The notes: generated by a model not told the origin, from the sequence alone. Positions 8,479-16,648 are shown, counted from the stretch's first letter. The stretch is 64,000 bases of DNA from an uncultured Prevotella sp. (GCA_944320105.1 CALUGA010000002.1:62001-126000), one strand, 5' to 3'. A program made the numbers and translations.

Positions 8479-8599
8479 GTTACAAAGTCTTTGGCGGAAA
8501 CCAACCTTTGCCGTTTCAGCCTGCAAAACTGTCTGTTCCGCAATTGGTTGAGGCTCAGGGCGTTGTGCGATGTGCGCTGGGTTAAGAAAAAACATTACA
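8479..8599. repeat. 22-bp repeat element, copy 1 (degenerate)
   Basis: One clear 22-bp unit is present at 8508-8529, beginning TTGCCGTTTC and ending AAAAC, followed by a decayed unit at 8530-8551. The left flank GTTACAAA (8479-8486) matches the left flank of the copy near 32.6 kb. The right flank, near 8581-8599 (GTTAAGAAAAAACATTACAC), resembles the right flanks of the copies near 32.75 and 54.47 kb. The layout is therefore flank, repeat units, flank, as in the better-preserved copies. Confidence 0.55.
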
Positions 8600-8753
8600 C
8601 ACATTGCCGCTCCTCAATGCCGCCCCGCCGCGTTGCCTCATAGGCGGCAGGCAGTGCCGTTGCTTAACCTCGAACCGCCATCATGCCGCCTAATGGCCGA
8701 TTCGGGTTAACAAATTTTTGGCCGTGCCATGCATATCTTTCAATTAAATGCGC

Positions 8754-8761
8754 TATTTTTG
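8754..8761 (+). promoter_or_regulatory. Promoter -7 box of the DUF4494-yggS unit
   Basis: TATTTTTG matches TAnnTTTG and lies 76 bases before the DUF4494 start codon. Confidence 0.6.
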
Positions 8762-8837
8762 TAGGGCAAAAGCCGTGCATTGAGGCTCCGCCGTGGAGCT
8801 GCGGCAGGCAGAAACGATTGATTTATAAACATATAGC

Positions 8838-9320
8838 ATGAGAAGTAGAACAGCAGAATGGTTTGAGTGCAAGATCCGTTACGAAAAGACTATGGAAGAC
8901 GGAATGCAGAAGAAAGTTACCGAGACATACACGGTAGACGCTCTCAGCTTCACCGAGGCCGAGCAGCGCATCATGGAGGAGATGTCGGCATACATCAGCG
9001 GCGAGTTCGAGGTGGCCGACATAAAGAAGGCGGCATACAAGGAGATATTCTTCAGCGATGAGGATTCGGCCGACCGCTGGTACAAGACTAAGCTGCAGTT
9101 CATCACCATCGACGAGAAGACCGACAAGGAGAAGCGTTCCAACGTGAACTACCTTGTGAACGCCGGCACGCTTAACGCAGCCGTGAAAAACATCGACGAG
9201 GTGATGGGCGGCACGATGATAGACTACGTGATAGCCTCGGTGGCCGAGACGCAGCTCATGGATGTATTTGAGTACAAGAAGAAAGAGGCCGATGACAAGC
9301 CCGAATATGAGCAGCAGTGA
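8838..9320 (+). CDS. DUF4494 family protein
   Basis: A 160-residue soluble protein of the Bacteroidetes-specific DUF4494 family. Recognisable features are the N-terminal WFECKIRYEKTMEDGMQKKVTE, where several family-typical positions lie, then ALSFTEAEQRIMEEM and the central EFEVADIKKAAYKEIFFS. Function is unknown. The gene stops one base before the preferred start of the YggS gene, and the two are regularly neighbours in Bacteroidales, which hints at a shared role in PLP homeostasis or simply co-expression. There is no signal peptide. The start is the first in-frame ATG and fits the promoter at 8754-8761. Confidence 0.88.
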   Translation: MRSRTAEWFECKIRYEKTMEDGMQKKVTETYTVDALSFTEAEQRIMEEMSAYISGEFEVADIKKAAYKEIFFSDEDSADRWYKTKLQFITIDEKTDKEKRSNVNYLVNAGTLNAAVKNIDEVMGGTMIDYVIASVAETQLMDVFEYKKKEADDKPEYEQQ

Positions 9321-9321
9321 C

Positions 9322-9996
9322 ATGGACTACGACGTAAAGGGCCACCTGCGCGAGGTGCTCGCAAGCCTGCCCGATGGGGTGCAGCTCGTGGCCATAAGCA
9401 AGTTCCACCCCGCCGAGAGCATAGCCGAGGCATACGCCGAGGGGCAGCGGGTGTTCGGCGAGAGCCACGAGCAGGAGCTTGCCCGCAAGCACGAGGCACT
9501 GCCCAAGGACATTTGCTGGCACTTCATAGGCCACTTGCAGACCAACAAGGTGAAATACATCGCTCCGTATATAAATATGGTGGAGTCGGTCGATTCGCTC
9601 CGCCTCCTGCGCGAAATCAACAAGCAGGCGGCCCGCTGTGGGCGCGTTATCGACGTGCTGCTTGAGCTGCACATTGCCGAGGAGGCCACCAAGTACGGCC
9701 TTGCCCCCGATGACTGCCGCCAGTTGCTGGCCGGCGGCGAGTGGCGCGCCATGGCCAACGTGCGCATCTGCGGGCTTATGATGATGGCCTCGTTCACCGA
9801 CGATGAGCGGCAGCTGCGCGCCGAGTTCACCCGCGCGGCCGACTTCTTCGACGAGGTGAAGCAGGCTTACTTTGCCGACGACGATGCATTCCGCGAGCGT
9901 TCGTGGGGCATGAGCCACGACTGGCGCTTGGCGGTTGAGTGCCGCAGCACCATGGTGCGCATAGGCACTGCCATCTTCGGGCCGCGCGCTTACTGA
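9322..9996 (+). CDS. YggS/PLPBP-family pyridoxal-phosphate-binding protein
   Basis: A 224-residue PLP-binding barrel protein of the YggS (PROSC) family, which helps keep PLP and amino-acid pools balanced and has no known catalytic turnover. LVAISKFHP carries the lysine that binds PLP near residue 24. Other family landmarks are FGESHEQEL, WHFIGHLQTNKVKYI, CGLMMMAS and the C-terminal GMSHDWRLAVECRSTMVRIGTAIFG, with the phosphate-binding Ser/Gly-rich part. I took the ATG at 9322, one base after the DUF4494 stop. In-frame ATGs at 9307 and 9262 lie within the upstream gene and would add residues not typical of the family. A strong hairpin follows the stop. Confidence 0.93.
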   Translation: MDYDVKGHLREVLASLPDGVQLVAISKFHPAESIAEAYAEGQRVFGESHEQELARKHEALPKDICWHFIGHLQTNKVKYIAPYINMVESVDSLRLLREINKQAARCGRVIDVLLELHIAEEATKYGLAPDDCRQLLAGGEWRAMANVRICGLMMMASFTDDERQLRAEFTRAADFFDEVKQAYFADDDAFRERSWGMSHDWRLAVECRSTMVRIGTAIFGPRAY

Positions 9997-9999
9997 CGG

Positions 10000-10034
10000 C
10001 TGCCTGCCGCCGCACAGCGGCAGGCAGTGTGTCC
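10000..10034 (+). terminator. Probable terminator after yggS
   Basis: A perfect 11-bp GC-rich stem (CTGCCTGCCGC at 10000-10010 with its complement at 10017-10027, six-base loop) sits 4 bases after the yggS stop codon. It is followed by a weak T-rich stretch. Confidence 0.65.
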
Positions 10035-10197
10035 TTTTGGGGCAAATGGGCTTGCGCCATGTCCTTGCAGCGGGCATGGCGCAAGCCTTTGTTTGTGTAT
10101 GGTTAAGACTTTTTGCCTTTTGCCGCAGCCATCGTTGTGTGGCTTTTGCTTTGGCGGCTTGCCGTTGGCGGGCGGGCGATGAGGCACGGAAAGGCGG

Positions 10198-10277
10198 AAA
10201 AGAAAAAGAGTTATCTATCCTCACGGACGGATAACTCATAGGAAAATGATAAATATAGATTAAAATTACTAGTTGTC
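10198..10277 (-). ncRNA. Candidate small RNA with its own promoter and terminator
   Basis: On the minus strand a strong promoter at 10283-10290 faces into a space with no same-strand gene. About 40 bases downstream comes a hairpin (10208-10237). It has an 8-bp stem GAGTTATC/GATAACTC, a 2x2 internal loop, a 3-bp inner stem TCC/GGA and a GTGA loop of GNRA type. A run of T with few interruptions follows immediately (10197-10207), as in an intrinsic terminator. The predicted transcript is about 80 nt. It lies between the convergent yggS and maf genes, so it does not serve as a leader for either. A small reading frame beginning MSYPSVRIDN runs through the hairpin and past the T-run; I judge that unlikely to be coding. 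Confidence 0.5.
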
Positions 10278-10282
10278 GAGTG

Positions 10283-10290
10283 CAAAGGTA
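10283..10290 (-). promoter_or_regulatory. Promoter of the candidate small RNA
   Basis: The minus strand reads TACCTTTG (-7 box). A TTTG in the -33 position lies at 10311-10314, 20 bases upstream. Both elements and their spacing match the Bacteroidetes consensus well. Confidence 0.65.
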
Positions 10291-10370
10291 ATGCTTTTGT
10301 TTCAATACGCCAAACATTTAAGCAGCTTTTTCTTCATGTTAGGTGCATTTTTAGGCCGAATAGAAGCATT

Positions 10371-10961
10371 TTATGCCTTTTTAAACATTTGCAGCTCATT
10401 ATATACACGTTGCACGGGCAATCCCATCACGTTGAAGAAGCTGCCGCTTATTCCTGTCACGCCTATGTAGCCTATCCATTCTTGTATGCCGTAGGCTCCA
10501 GCCTTGTCGTACGGGCGGAAGTTCTCTATGTAGTAATCTATCTCCTCGGGGGTGAGTTCCTTGAACGTAACGCCAGTGGTAACGGCAAACTTGCGCTGCC
10601 GCTCCCTGCTTGTGAGGCACACTCCCGTAACCACTTGGTGGGTCTTGCCGCTGAGCAGGGTGAGCATGGAGCGGGCCTCGTCTGCGTCGGCGGGCTTGCC
10701 GAGCACCCTTCCGCCACATATCACAACCGTGTCGGCTGTTATCACTATATCGCCGTCGTTCATCGCCTTGCGGTTGGCCTCGGCCTTGGCCGTGGCTATG
10801 TAGAGAGGTATCTCGTGTGCCGGCAGGCTGGCGGGGTAGCTCTCGTCTACGCCGGGCAGCACCCTCACGTCGAAGGCTATGCCCAGTCCTGCCAGCAGCT
10901 CGCGGCGGCGCGGCGAGTTGCTGGCCAGCACAATGTGGAAGTCATTAAGGTTGTCAAGCAT
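10371..10961 (-). CDS. maf: Maf-family nucleotide pyrophosphatase
   Basis: A 196-residue Maf/YceF/YhdE-like nucleoside triphosphate pyrophosphatase, which hydrolyses modified or non-canonical nucleotides such as dTTP/UTP or m7GTP to the monophosphate. Near the N-terminus is LASNSPRRRELLAGLG, the family's substrate-binding signature. It is followed by ADTVVICGGRVLGKPADADEA, with the catalytic acidic residue, and a C-terminal YDKAGAYGIQEW segment. The open frame continues upstream to 11069 into the kdsC gene, but homology begins at MLDNLNDFHIVLASNSP, so I chose the ATG at 10961. It is the last gene of a three-gene unit with a DUF2520 protein and KdsC, 74 bases after kdsC. Confidence 0.93.
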   Translation of the reverse strand: MLDNLNDFHIVLASNSPRRRELLAGLGIAFDVRVLPGVDESYPASLPAHEIPLYIATAKAEANRKAMNDGDIVITADTVVICGGRVLGKPADADEARSMLTLLSGKTHQVVTGVCLTSRERQRKFAVTTGVTFKELTPEEIDYYIENFRPYDKAGAYGIQEWIGYIGVTGISGSFFNVMGLPVQRVYNELQMFKKA

Positions 10962-11035
10962 GTTTTTATGTATGTTTTGTTTGTCGTTCTTTGCCGCAGC
11001 CTTCAGCAGGCGGTGCGCCCTGAGGTGAACGGCGT

Positions 11036-11554
11036 TCACCAGCCGAAAGCCTTTTCGTCCTGCAGCCACTTGCCTTGGGCGCGCAGCACCTGCTCCAGCA
11101 CGTCGCGTGCGCAGCCCCGTCCTCCCTCGCGCCCGCTCACGTAGATGCTTATGGCCTTGATGTCGGGGCAGGCATCAGCCGGGCATACGGGGCAGCCGCA
11201 GCGGCGCATCACCTCGTAGTCGGGTATGTCGTCGCCCATGTACATCACCTCTTCGTCGCTGAGCGCGCGGAGGGCGGTGAACTTGCGGTAAGTGTCCATC
11301 TTCACTGCGCACTTCATGTAGATGTCCTCTACGCCGAGGCGCGAGTAGCGTTTTACCACGCTCTCCGTGTCGCCCCCGGTCATTATGGCCACCTTCAGCC
11401 CCATTTTCACTGCCAGCTGTATGGCGTAGCCGTCCTTGATGTTGGCCGTGCGCATAGGCTCGCCGCCGGGGTGGAGGGGTATCGTGTCTTGGCTCAGCAC
11501 CCCGTCCACGTCGAAGACCACTGCCTTTATTTTCTTCAAGTCGTAGTTAATCAT
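11036..11554 (-). CDS. kdsC: 3-deoxy-D-manno-octulosonate 8-phosphate phosphatase (KdsC)
   Basis: A 172-residue HAD-superfamily phosphatase of the KdsC type (C0 class without a large cap, acting as a tetramer). It removes phosphate from KDO-8-P in the route to lipopolysaccharide KDO. Motif I is FDVDGVLS with the nucleophile and general acid aspartates. Motif II is the threonine of [10 protein letters not shown]. Motif III/IV is [12 protein letters not shown]. The C-terminal [14 protein letters not shown] is also typical. The start overlaps the end of the DUF2520 gene by 8 bases, which indicates translational coupling. The other KDO genes, kdsA and kdsD, are some 30 kb away in this window. Confidence 0.92.
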   Translation of the reverse strand: MINYDLKKIKAVVFDVDGVLSQDTIPLHPGGEPMRTANIKDGYAIQLAVKMGLKVAIMTGGDTESVVKRYSRLGVEDIYMKCAVKMDTYRKFTALRALSDEEVMYMGDDIPDYEVMRRCGCPVCPADACPDIKAISIYVSGREGGRGCARDVLEQVLRAQGKWLQDEKAFGW

Positions 11555-12326
11555 TGCTCTTTGCCTTACGGTGAATGCTGATGCTCATGCGGTCGTATAT
11601 CTCCTTGGCCAGAGGGTCGTATGCAAGCGAGCGGCTCTGGTCTCTTATTATATTCTCATCGTAGCGCATGGCCGGCCCCGTCTGCGCCTCGGCGGGCGGC
11701 ATTGAGTGGACCTTGCGTGCCGTTTCGTCAATGAGCGGCAGCATGATGTCGAACGGTATGCCGTGCCTGGCCAGTATGTCGGAGGCCAGGGTGTAGCAGT
11801 GGTTGGCAAAGTTGCAGGCAAAGATGGCTGCCAGGTGTACCTGCTTCCTGTCGTCCGACGACATGGGCCACACCTTGCTGCTGATGCTTCCGGCCAGGTC
11901 TACCACGGCCGAAGCGGCGAAGTCGTCGTTGGCTTCCACCAGGCAGGGTATGGAACTGAAGTCAACGTCGCGCTCCTTGCTGAATGTTTGCAGCGGGTAG
12001 AGCACTCCGTAGTGGAGCGCCATGCCCTTGAATATGTCCATTGCCACGCTGCCTGCCGTGTGCAGGAACACCTTTTGCTCGCGCCCCTTGCATATTTGCG
12101 GTATCAGTTCGGGCATGGCGGAGTCTTTCACTGCCACTATGTATACGTCGGCATCGCCTTTTATTTCGCTCACCCTGTTAGTGGGCGACCCTCCGCACAT
12201 ATCGGCCACTTGCCTGGCCGACTCCATGGTGCGGCTGTAAACCTGCATTATGTCGTGGCCTGCGGTGAGCAACGCGCGTCCCAGCTGGTATGCCAGCCTT
12301 CCCGCGCCAATAAGTATTATCTTCAT
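11547..12326 (-). CDS. DUF2520 / Rossmann-fold NADP-binding protein
   Basis: A 259-residue protein with an N-terminal Rossmann fold ([19 protein letters not shown], GxGxxA-type dinucleotide motif). A C-terminal helical DUF2520 domain holds the conserved [17 protein letters not shown] segment. The architecture resembles F420-dependent or pyrroline-5-carboxylate reductase-like oxidoreductases, but the substrate is unknown. The open frame extends to 12470; homology and the signal start at the ATG at 12326. A -7 box lies at 12448-12455, leaving a leader of roughly 115 bases that contains a short GC hairpin (12397-12412). The gene heads a DUF2520-kdsC-maf unit. Confidence 0.88.
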   Translation of the reverse strand: MKIILIGAGRLAYQLGRALLTAGHDIMQVYSRTMESARQVADMCGGSPTNRVSEIKGDADVYIVAVKDSAMPELIPQICKGREQKVFLHTAGSVAMDIFKGMALHYGVLYPLQTFSKERDVDFSSIPCLVEANDDFAASAVVDLAGSISSKVWPMSSDDRKQVHLAAIFACNFANHCYTLASDILARHGIPFDIMLPLIDETARKVHSMPPAEAQTGPAMRYDENIIRDQSRSLAYDPLAKEIYDRMSISIHRKAKSND

Positions 12327-12447
12327 TGTAGTGTATCTGTATTTGTTAAGGTCAGCTTTGCGCCCAGGCTGCGCTGCAGGGTTTGTGCCTGCCTTGCCCC
12401 GCCGTGGCGGGGTGTGCGCGGCCTTGGCACCCTTGCGGTCGTTAATG

Positions 12448-12455
12448 CAAAGGTA
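12448..12455 (-). promoter_or_regulatory. Promoter -7 box of the DUF2520-kdsC-maf unit
   Basis: The minus strand reads TACCTTTG, matching TAnnTTTG. It lies back-to-back with the promoter of the divergent gene at 12522. Confidence 0.65.
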
Positions 12456-12509
12456 AATGTTTTTGCTCAAAAATAATGTGCCTGCGCTCGTTTATTAGAA
12501 TATATTTAT

Positions 12510-12517
12510 TATTTTTG
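12510..12517 (+). promoter_or_regulatory. Promoter -7 box very close to the start codon at 12522
   Basis: TATTTTTG matches TAnnTTTG, and the ATG follows only 4 bases later. If this box is used, the transcript would begin at or near the first codon. Confidence 0.5.
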
Positions 12518-12521
12518 CGGT

Positions 12522-13499
12522 ATGATAAATCTGCGGGTGACAATTTACGAACGCTCCGAAGACTTGCCCTCCTTGAGCGACGGGAATTTCTTCCATAGCG
12601 AGGCGCTTTTCCGCATTTACGAGAGCACCCCGAGAGTGAAGCCTTACATGGTGGTGGTAAGTGGCGAGGATGGCGGCGTGGTCTGCCATCTGCTTGGGGC
12701 GGCGCGTCGCCGTGCCGTGAGCTTGCCGCCCTTTTTCTATTCGCATTGCATCGTGTTGGGTGAGGGCGGGTATGACTATGGAGGCCCACCCACGGAGGAC
12801 TTGTTTGGCCTTATGCTGGAAACCTTGACCCGGAAGTTGCAGGGAAAGGTGCTTTATATTGAGTTCAGCCACTTGTGTTCCAAAATGTTTGGCTACGGCA
12901 TATTCCGCCGATGCGGTTACTATCCCATCCATTGGCTCAACGTGAGCAATTCGCTCCACAGCAAGGCTCCGGAGGAAAGGGTGGCCGCCAAGGTGCGCCG
13001 CCGCGTGGAGCGGGCTGCCGCCAAGGGTGTGACAGTGGATGAAGTGGATGGCGAGGCCGACATGGATGACTTCGTGCGCCTGCTGAGGCGCCACAACATA
13101 CTGAAACCTAAGAGGTACATCCCGGATGCGTGTTTCTTCCGCGGGCTGCAACAGGCTGCCGGCGGGAAGCTCTTCTTGACAAGGTTTAAGGGTAGGGCGA
13201 TAGGGTGCTGTGCGTGTGTGTGCTCGTCGGGCAATGCCTACTTGTGGTATCTTGCCTCGCTGCGCAAGTCGTACGTTAGGTTGCATCCCGGGGCGGTGAC
13301 GATATGGCACGCCATAAAGCAGGCCCATGCCAACGGCTATGCCCATATCTGTTTCATGGACGTTGGCCTGCCGTTCCAGAAAAGTCCTTACCGCGACTTC
13401 ATCCTGCAGTTCGGTGGCAAGCCGGTGAGCACATACCGGTGGTTCCGCTTTTCGGTGCGGTGGGTCAACTCGTTGCTGGCTTGGTTCAACCGCGATTAG
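12522..13499 (+). CDS. GNAT/FemAB-like acyltransferase of unknown substrate
   Basis: A 325-residue cytoplasmic protein that resembles the two-domain GNAT-like proteins of the FemAB/BioF2 acetyltransferase group. N-terminal landmarks are NFFHSEALFRIYE and KPYMVVV. The C-terminal half contains GGKLFLTRFKGRAIGCCACV and AYLWYLASLRKSYVRLHPGAVTIWHAIKQAHANGYAHICFMDVG, read here in parts. This is the order seen in such enzymes, where a strand-helix unit binds the acyl donor. The substrate is unknown; cell-envelope aminoacyl or acyl transfer is a guess from family. The start ATG is only four bases behind a -7 box, with no later good start. It is divergent from the DUF2520 gene. Confidence 0.75.
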   Translation: MINLRVTIYERSEDLPSLSDGNFFHSEALFRIYESTPRVKPYMVVVSGEDGGVVCHLLGAARRRAVSLPPFFYSHCIVLGEGGYDYGGPPTEDLFGLMLETLTRKLQGKVLYIEFSHLCSKMFGYGIFRRCGYYPIHWLNVSNSLHSKAPEERVAAKVRRRVERAAAKGVTVDEVDGEADMDDFVRLLRRHNILKPKRYIPDACFFRGLQQAAGGKLFLTRFKGRAIGCCACVCSSGNAYLWYLASLRKSYVRLHPGAVTIWHAIKQAHANGYAHICFMDVGLPFQKSPYRDFILQFGGKPVSTYRWFRFSVRWVNSLLAWFNRD

Positions 13500-13523
13500 G
13501 GGCGTGCCATTTGGAGGCAGGGT

Positions 13524-14597
13524 TCAGAGCGCGCCTTTGGTGCTTGGCAGGTCGAAGTGGCTAAGGTCGCGCTTCACGGCCATCCTTATGCTGCGGGCCA
13601 AGGCTTTGAATATGCCCTCAATCTTGTGGTGCTCGTTTGTTCCTTCTGCCTTGATGTTGAGGTTCATCAAGGCACTGTCGCTCAAGCTCTTGAAGAAGTG
13701 GTGGAACATTTCGGTGGGAACGTCGCCTATGCGCTCGCGCTTGAAGTCGGCATCCCACACCAGCCAGGGGCGCCCCCCGAAGTCCAATGCCACGGTGCAA
13801 AGGCAGTCGTCCATGGGCAGGCAGTAGCCGTAACGCTCCGTGCCGCGCTTGTCGCCCAGTGCCTTGCGCAGGCATTCGCCCATGGCAAGGGCGGTGTCCT
13901 CTATGGTGTGGTGCTCGTCAACGTTGAGGTCGCCGTGCGTCTTCACCGTAAGGTCTATTGCGCCGTGCTTGCCTATCTGTTCGAGCATGTGGTCGAAGAA
14001 GCCAAGGCCGGTGCTCACGTTGCACTTGCCGGAGCCATCGAGACCCATGCTGACGTATACGTCGGTTTCCTTCGTGGTGCGCCTTACCTCTGCGCAGCGT
14101 TCGCCGGCGAAGAGGATTTCGGCTATCCTTTCCCATGTCATGCCGTCGCGGCCTATAATGAGAGCCTTGCAGCCAATGTTTTCGGCAAACTGGCGGTCGG
14201 TGTCGCGGTCGCCGATGACGTAGCTCCCGGCAATGTCGTAGGCGGGATTGTCCATGTACTTGCGCACGAGGGCTGTGCCTGGCTTGCGCGTTGGGGCGTT
14301 GTCTGCTGGGAAGTGGCGGTCTATGAGTATGTCGTCGAACGTCACGCCTTCGCCTTCAAGCGTCTGCAATATAAAGTTGTGTACAGGCCAGAACGTCTCT
14401 TCTGGGAACGCCTCGGTGCCAAGCCCGTCTTGGTTTGAAACCATCACGAATTCAAAGTCGAGCTTCTTGCGTATGAACGCGAGGCTGCCTATTGCCCCGG
14501 GAACGAACTTCAGCTTGGCGAATGAGTCAATCTGCTCGTCGGCAGGCTCGGTTATTATCGTTCCGTCGCGGTCGATGAAGAGTATGCGCTTTTTCAT
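13524..14597 (-). CDS. hisB: Bifunctional histidinol-phosphatase / imidazoleglycerol-phosphate dehydratase
   Basis: A 357-residue fusion that performs steps 7 and 9 of histidine biosynthesis. Residues 1-165 form a HAD-type histidinol phosphatase: FIDRDGTI (nucleophile Asp), VSNQDG, a zinc-binding stretch and [14 protein letters not shown]. From about 175 the IGP dehydratase domain follows with [35 protein letters not shown] and the second metal-binding [18 protein letters not shown]. The open frame continues far upstream through the neighbouring membrane gene, but homology starts at [13 protein letters not shown]. The start overlaps the stop of the upstream membrane protein by 4 bases (ATGA). 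No other his gene is present in the window. Confidence 0.96.
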   Translation of the reverse strand: MKKRILFIDRDGTIITEPADEQIDSFAKLKFVPGAIGSLAFIRKKLDFEFVMVSNQDGLGTEAFPEETFWPVHNFILQTLEGEGVTFDDILIDRHFPADNAPTRKPGTALVRKYMDNPAYDIAGSYVIGDRDTDRQFAENIGCKALIIGRDGMTWERIAEILFAGERCAEVRRTTKETDVYVSMGLDGSGKCNVSTGLGFFDHMLEQIGKHGAIDLTVKTHGDLNVDEHHTIEDTALAMGECLRKALGDKRGTERYGYCLPMDDCLCTVALDFGGRPWLVWDADFKRERIGDVPTEMFHHFFKSLSDSALMNLNIKAEGTNEHHKIEGIFKALARSIRMAVKRDLSHFDLPSTKGAL

Positions 14598-15586
14598 ATT
14601 GTGTTGTATGACAGGTTGGCTTGCTTGCCGGTTGCCTTGTAGAGCTTGCGCTCTTCTTCCTGCGTTTCTATTGATCCATACATATAGTATGCGGTGAACA
14701 GTGCCGACATACGGATGTAGGCCTGCAGGAATCCGGCCATGAAAAACACTACGGCAGATACGTATGTGATATATCCGGGCATGCCGAGCGGGTCGCCGTA
14801 GAGCACGCCGATGTTGGCTTGGTAGCTCGCCGTGGCAAGCAGCATGGCAGGAAGTGCCAATATGTATTCGGCCACCACTATCACGATGCAGCTCACAAGC
14901 ATCACTATGAGCATGAAACCGTAATGCTTCAAGGCTGTGGGGTAGTCGGTGGACAGCAGTTTCCAGAAGCGCGTGTCTGTGCGGAAAATGTATTTGATGG
15001 TTATGAAGCTGAGCGGCATCATTATCAGCGCCATTACCGCAAGCTCGGCGGAGACGGTGATGGTGGTGGCAACCTGGCTTATGTTGCCGTCTGCGGCAAA
15101 GCGGATGATGAGGTATGTAATGCCAAAAAAGACGGCAGCGAGCACCATTCCTATGAGCAGGCAGCACAGGGCTGCTATGAGGGTGCGCACAAACATGGGC
15201 TTGTCGAGTGCAGGCTTCCACCACTTGCGGGGCGATGAGGCGGGGGCAAAACCGCTTTTCAGTTGGCTCAAGCCGCGTGAATAAGTGGCCGCTTCGAGCA
15301 CTCCGCCAACTATGATGAGAACGCAAACCGTGCAGATTATGGCAATGCTGCCCTTGGGCATGGCGTCGGCGATGGGGGCGGCCTCCAAGGTTTGTGTCAT
15401 CACCTTGGGTATGTATGTGGTGGCTATGGTGCATATCGCGCTGCACGCAATGGCGTAGAGCAATGCAAAATGCCATGAGGCGGCTATCGTTTTCCTGAAT
15501 TTTGCGGTATAAAGTCCGTAGCCCTCCTTTATGCAGGCACTTGCGCTGCGGCTCTTCATCAGGATGCCCTGAGTCTGATTCTCCAT
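14594..15586 (-). CDS. Polytopic membrane protein of unknown function
   Basis: A 330-residue integral membrane protein with about six hydrophobic segments. They lie near residues 35-55, 75-95, 135-160, 180-200, 235-265 and 275-300, and the C-terminal tail ([12 protein letters not shown]) is charged. I recognise no catalytic or transport motif; similar hypothetical membrane proteins are common in Bacteroidales. The ATG at 15586 ([12 protein letters not shown]) was chosen over the upstream codons to 15619, because the -7 box at 15617-15624 would exclude those. The gene is translationally coupled to hisB through an ATGA overlap, though a role in histidine synthesis is not implied. Confidence 0.75.
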   Translation of the reverse strand: MENQTQGILMKSRSASACIKEGYGLYTAKFRKTIAASWHFALLYAIACSAICTIATTYIPKVMTQTLEAAPIADAMPKGSIAIICTVCVLIIVGGVLEAATYSRGLSQLKSGFAPASSPRKWWKPALDKPMFVRTLIAALCCLLIGMVLAAVFFGITYLIIRFAADGNISQVATTITVSAELAVMALIMMPLSFITIKYIFRTDTRFWKLLSTDYPTALKHYGFMLIVMLVSCIVIVVAEYILALPAMLLATASYQANIGVLYGDPLGMPGYITYVSAVVFFMAGFLQAYIRMSALFTAYYMYGSIETQEEERKLYKATGKQANLSYNTI

Positions 15587-15616
15587 AAATTTTGATATTA
15601 TTCCTGTTGAGTGTTG

Positions 15617-15644
15617 CAAAGGTAATGTTTTTTTCGTATCTTTG
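15617..15644. promoter_or_regulatory. Closely spaced divergent promoters (membrane protein-hisB / oxidoreductase)
   Basis: The minus-strand -7 box TACCTTTG is at 15617-15624 and the plus-strand -7 box TATCTTTG at 15637-15644, only 12 bases apart. The upstream elements of each promoter must overlap the other, so simultaneous occupancy by two polymerases seems impossible. Confidence 0.65.
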
Positions 15645-15664
15645 CCTCACAATTAATACTAATT

Positions 15665-16648
15665 ATGAAAATATTGAAGTGGGGCTTCATAGGGTGCGGC
15701 GAGGTCACCGAAACGAAGAGCGGCCCTGCATTTTCTGAGGTTGAAGGCTCTTTGGTGGAGGCCGTGATGAGCCGAAGCGAGGACAAGGCAAGGGGCTATG
15801 CAGAGCGCCACCGCATAGCCAAGTGGTATACAGATGCCCAGGAACTCATCGACGACCCTGATGTGAACGCCATCTACATAGCCACGCCGCCCTCGAGCCA
15901 CGCCACTTTCGCCATCATGGCCATGAGGGCGGGTAAGCCGGTGTATGTTGAGAAGCCGTTGGCTGCCAACTATGAGGACTGCGCCCGCGTCAACAGGGTG
16001 AGCGAGCAGACGGGCGTGCCGTGCTTCGTTGCGTATTACCGCAGGTATCTGCCGTATTTCCAAAAGGTGAAGAGCTTGATTGACGACAAGGTGATAGGCG
16101 AGGTCATCAATGTGCAGGTTAGGTTCGCCGTGCCGCCGCGCGACCTTGACTATGGCCAGGGCGACCACCTGCCGTGGCGCTTGCAGCCCGACATCGCTGG
16201 CGGAGGCTATTTCTATGACCTCGCCCCTCACCAGCTCGATATGCTTCAGCATTTCTTCGGAGTGATAACCGAGGCCAACGGGATATGCGCCAACCGCGGC
16301 GGGCTATACCAGGCAGAGGACTCCGTAAGTGCTTGCTTTAGGTTTGAGAGCGGACTGCCCGGCAGCGGCTCTTGGTGCTTTGTGGCGCACGAGTCGGCCA
16401 AGGAAGACCGTATAGAGGTCATTGGCAACCGTGGGCAGGTGAGCTTCTCGGTGTTCAATTACGACCCTATAGTGCTCCACACGAGTGCCGGGATGGAGAG
16501 CATAACGGTTCCCAACCCACCTTATGTGCAGTATCCGCTGATAAAGAATGTCATAGAGCACTTGCAAGGTATTGGCGTGTGTACTTGCACGAGCGTTTCG
16601 GCAACGCCGGTGAACTGGGTTATGGACCAGATATTGGGCAAGTTCTAA
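15665..16648 (+). CDS. Gfo/Idh/MocA-family NAD(P)-dependent oxidoreductase
   Basis: A 327-residue dehydrogenase. The N-terminal Rossmann domain begins KWGFIGCGEVTETKSGP and contains the family motifs IYIATPPSSHA and VYVEKPLAANY, in which EKP carries the catalytic lysine. The C-terminal substrate domain has the conserved FYDLAPHQLDMLQHFFG segment with its Asp and His. Members oxidise or reduce sugars, inositols or related polyols. The substrate cannot be read from this sequence, and no sugar-pathway gene is adjacent. The start ATG is 20 bases behind a -7 box shared back-to-back with the membrane protein gene. The next gene starts 12 bases downstream, so a polycistron with DUF4421 and DUF1460 genes is likely. 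Confidence 0.92.
   Translation: MKILKWGFIGCGEVTETKSGPAFSEVEGSLVEAVMSRSEDKARGYAERHRIAKWYTDAQELIDDPDVNAIYIATPPSSHATFAIMAMRAGKPVYVEKPLAANYEDCARVNRVSEQTGVPCFVAYYRRYLPYFQKVKSLIDDKVIGEVINVQVRFAVPPRDLDYGQGDHLPWRLQPDIAGGGYFYDLAPHQLDMLQHFFGVITEANGICANRGGLYQAEDSVSACFRFESGLPGSGSWCFVAHESAKEDRIEVIGNRGQVSFSVFNYDPIVLHTSAGMESITVPNPPYVQYPLIKNVIEHLQGIGVCTCTSVSATPVNWVMDQILGKF

Larger units (their letters stand above)
4820..8560. other. AT-rich putative defence island
   Basis: Base composition drops sharply here compared with the GC-rich genes on both sides, with many A/T-ending codons and long A/T runs. The segment holds only the AIPR-family gene and the Mrr-like gene, both minus strand. The left margin lies just beyond the aminotransferase promoter. 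The right margin is near a copy of the 22-bp repeat element at 8.5 kb. I found no integrase, transposase or clear flanking direct repeats, so acquisition is inferred from composition and gene content. The 279 bases between the aminotransferase and the Mrr-like gene (4774-5052) show nothing I can support beyond the promoter. Confidence 0.6.
8174..8837. other. Intergenic region between the defence island and the DUF4494 gene
   Basis: This 664-base stretch holds the AIPR promoter at its left end, a 17-base perfect palindrome at 8419-8435, a degenerate copy of the 22-bp repeat element (about 8479-8599), and the promoter of the DUF4494 gene at its right end. One possible 82-codon reading frame on the minus strand has no recognisable motif and I do not call it. 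Confidence 0.6.

Noticed and set aside
8295-8543. Small minus-strand frame in the gap after the defence island
   Set aside because: It has no recognisable motif and no ribosome site, and it overlaps the repeat element copy and the palindrome there.
4820-8560. A prophage or integrative element around the AIPR genes
   Set aside because: No integrase, phage structural or replication genes and no flanking att-like direct repeats were found; composition alone supports only transfer in general.
9256-10317. Long minus-strand frame through the candidate small RNA and opposite yggS
   Set aside because: It has low-complexity, biased amino-acid composition, is antisense to a conserved gene, and would pass through the hairpin terminator.
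13524-15650. A single 708-residue gene instead of hisB
   Set aside because: Only the last 357 residues are HisB. The upstream part is the wrong frame of the membrane-protein gene, which has better coding character in its own frame.
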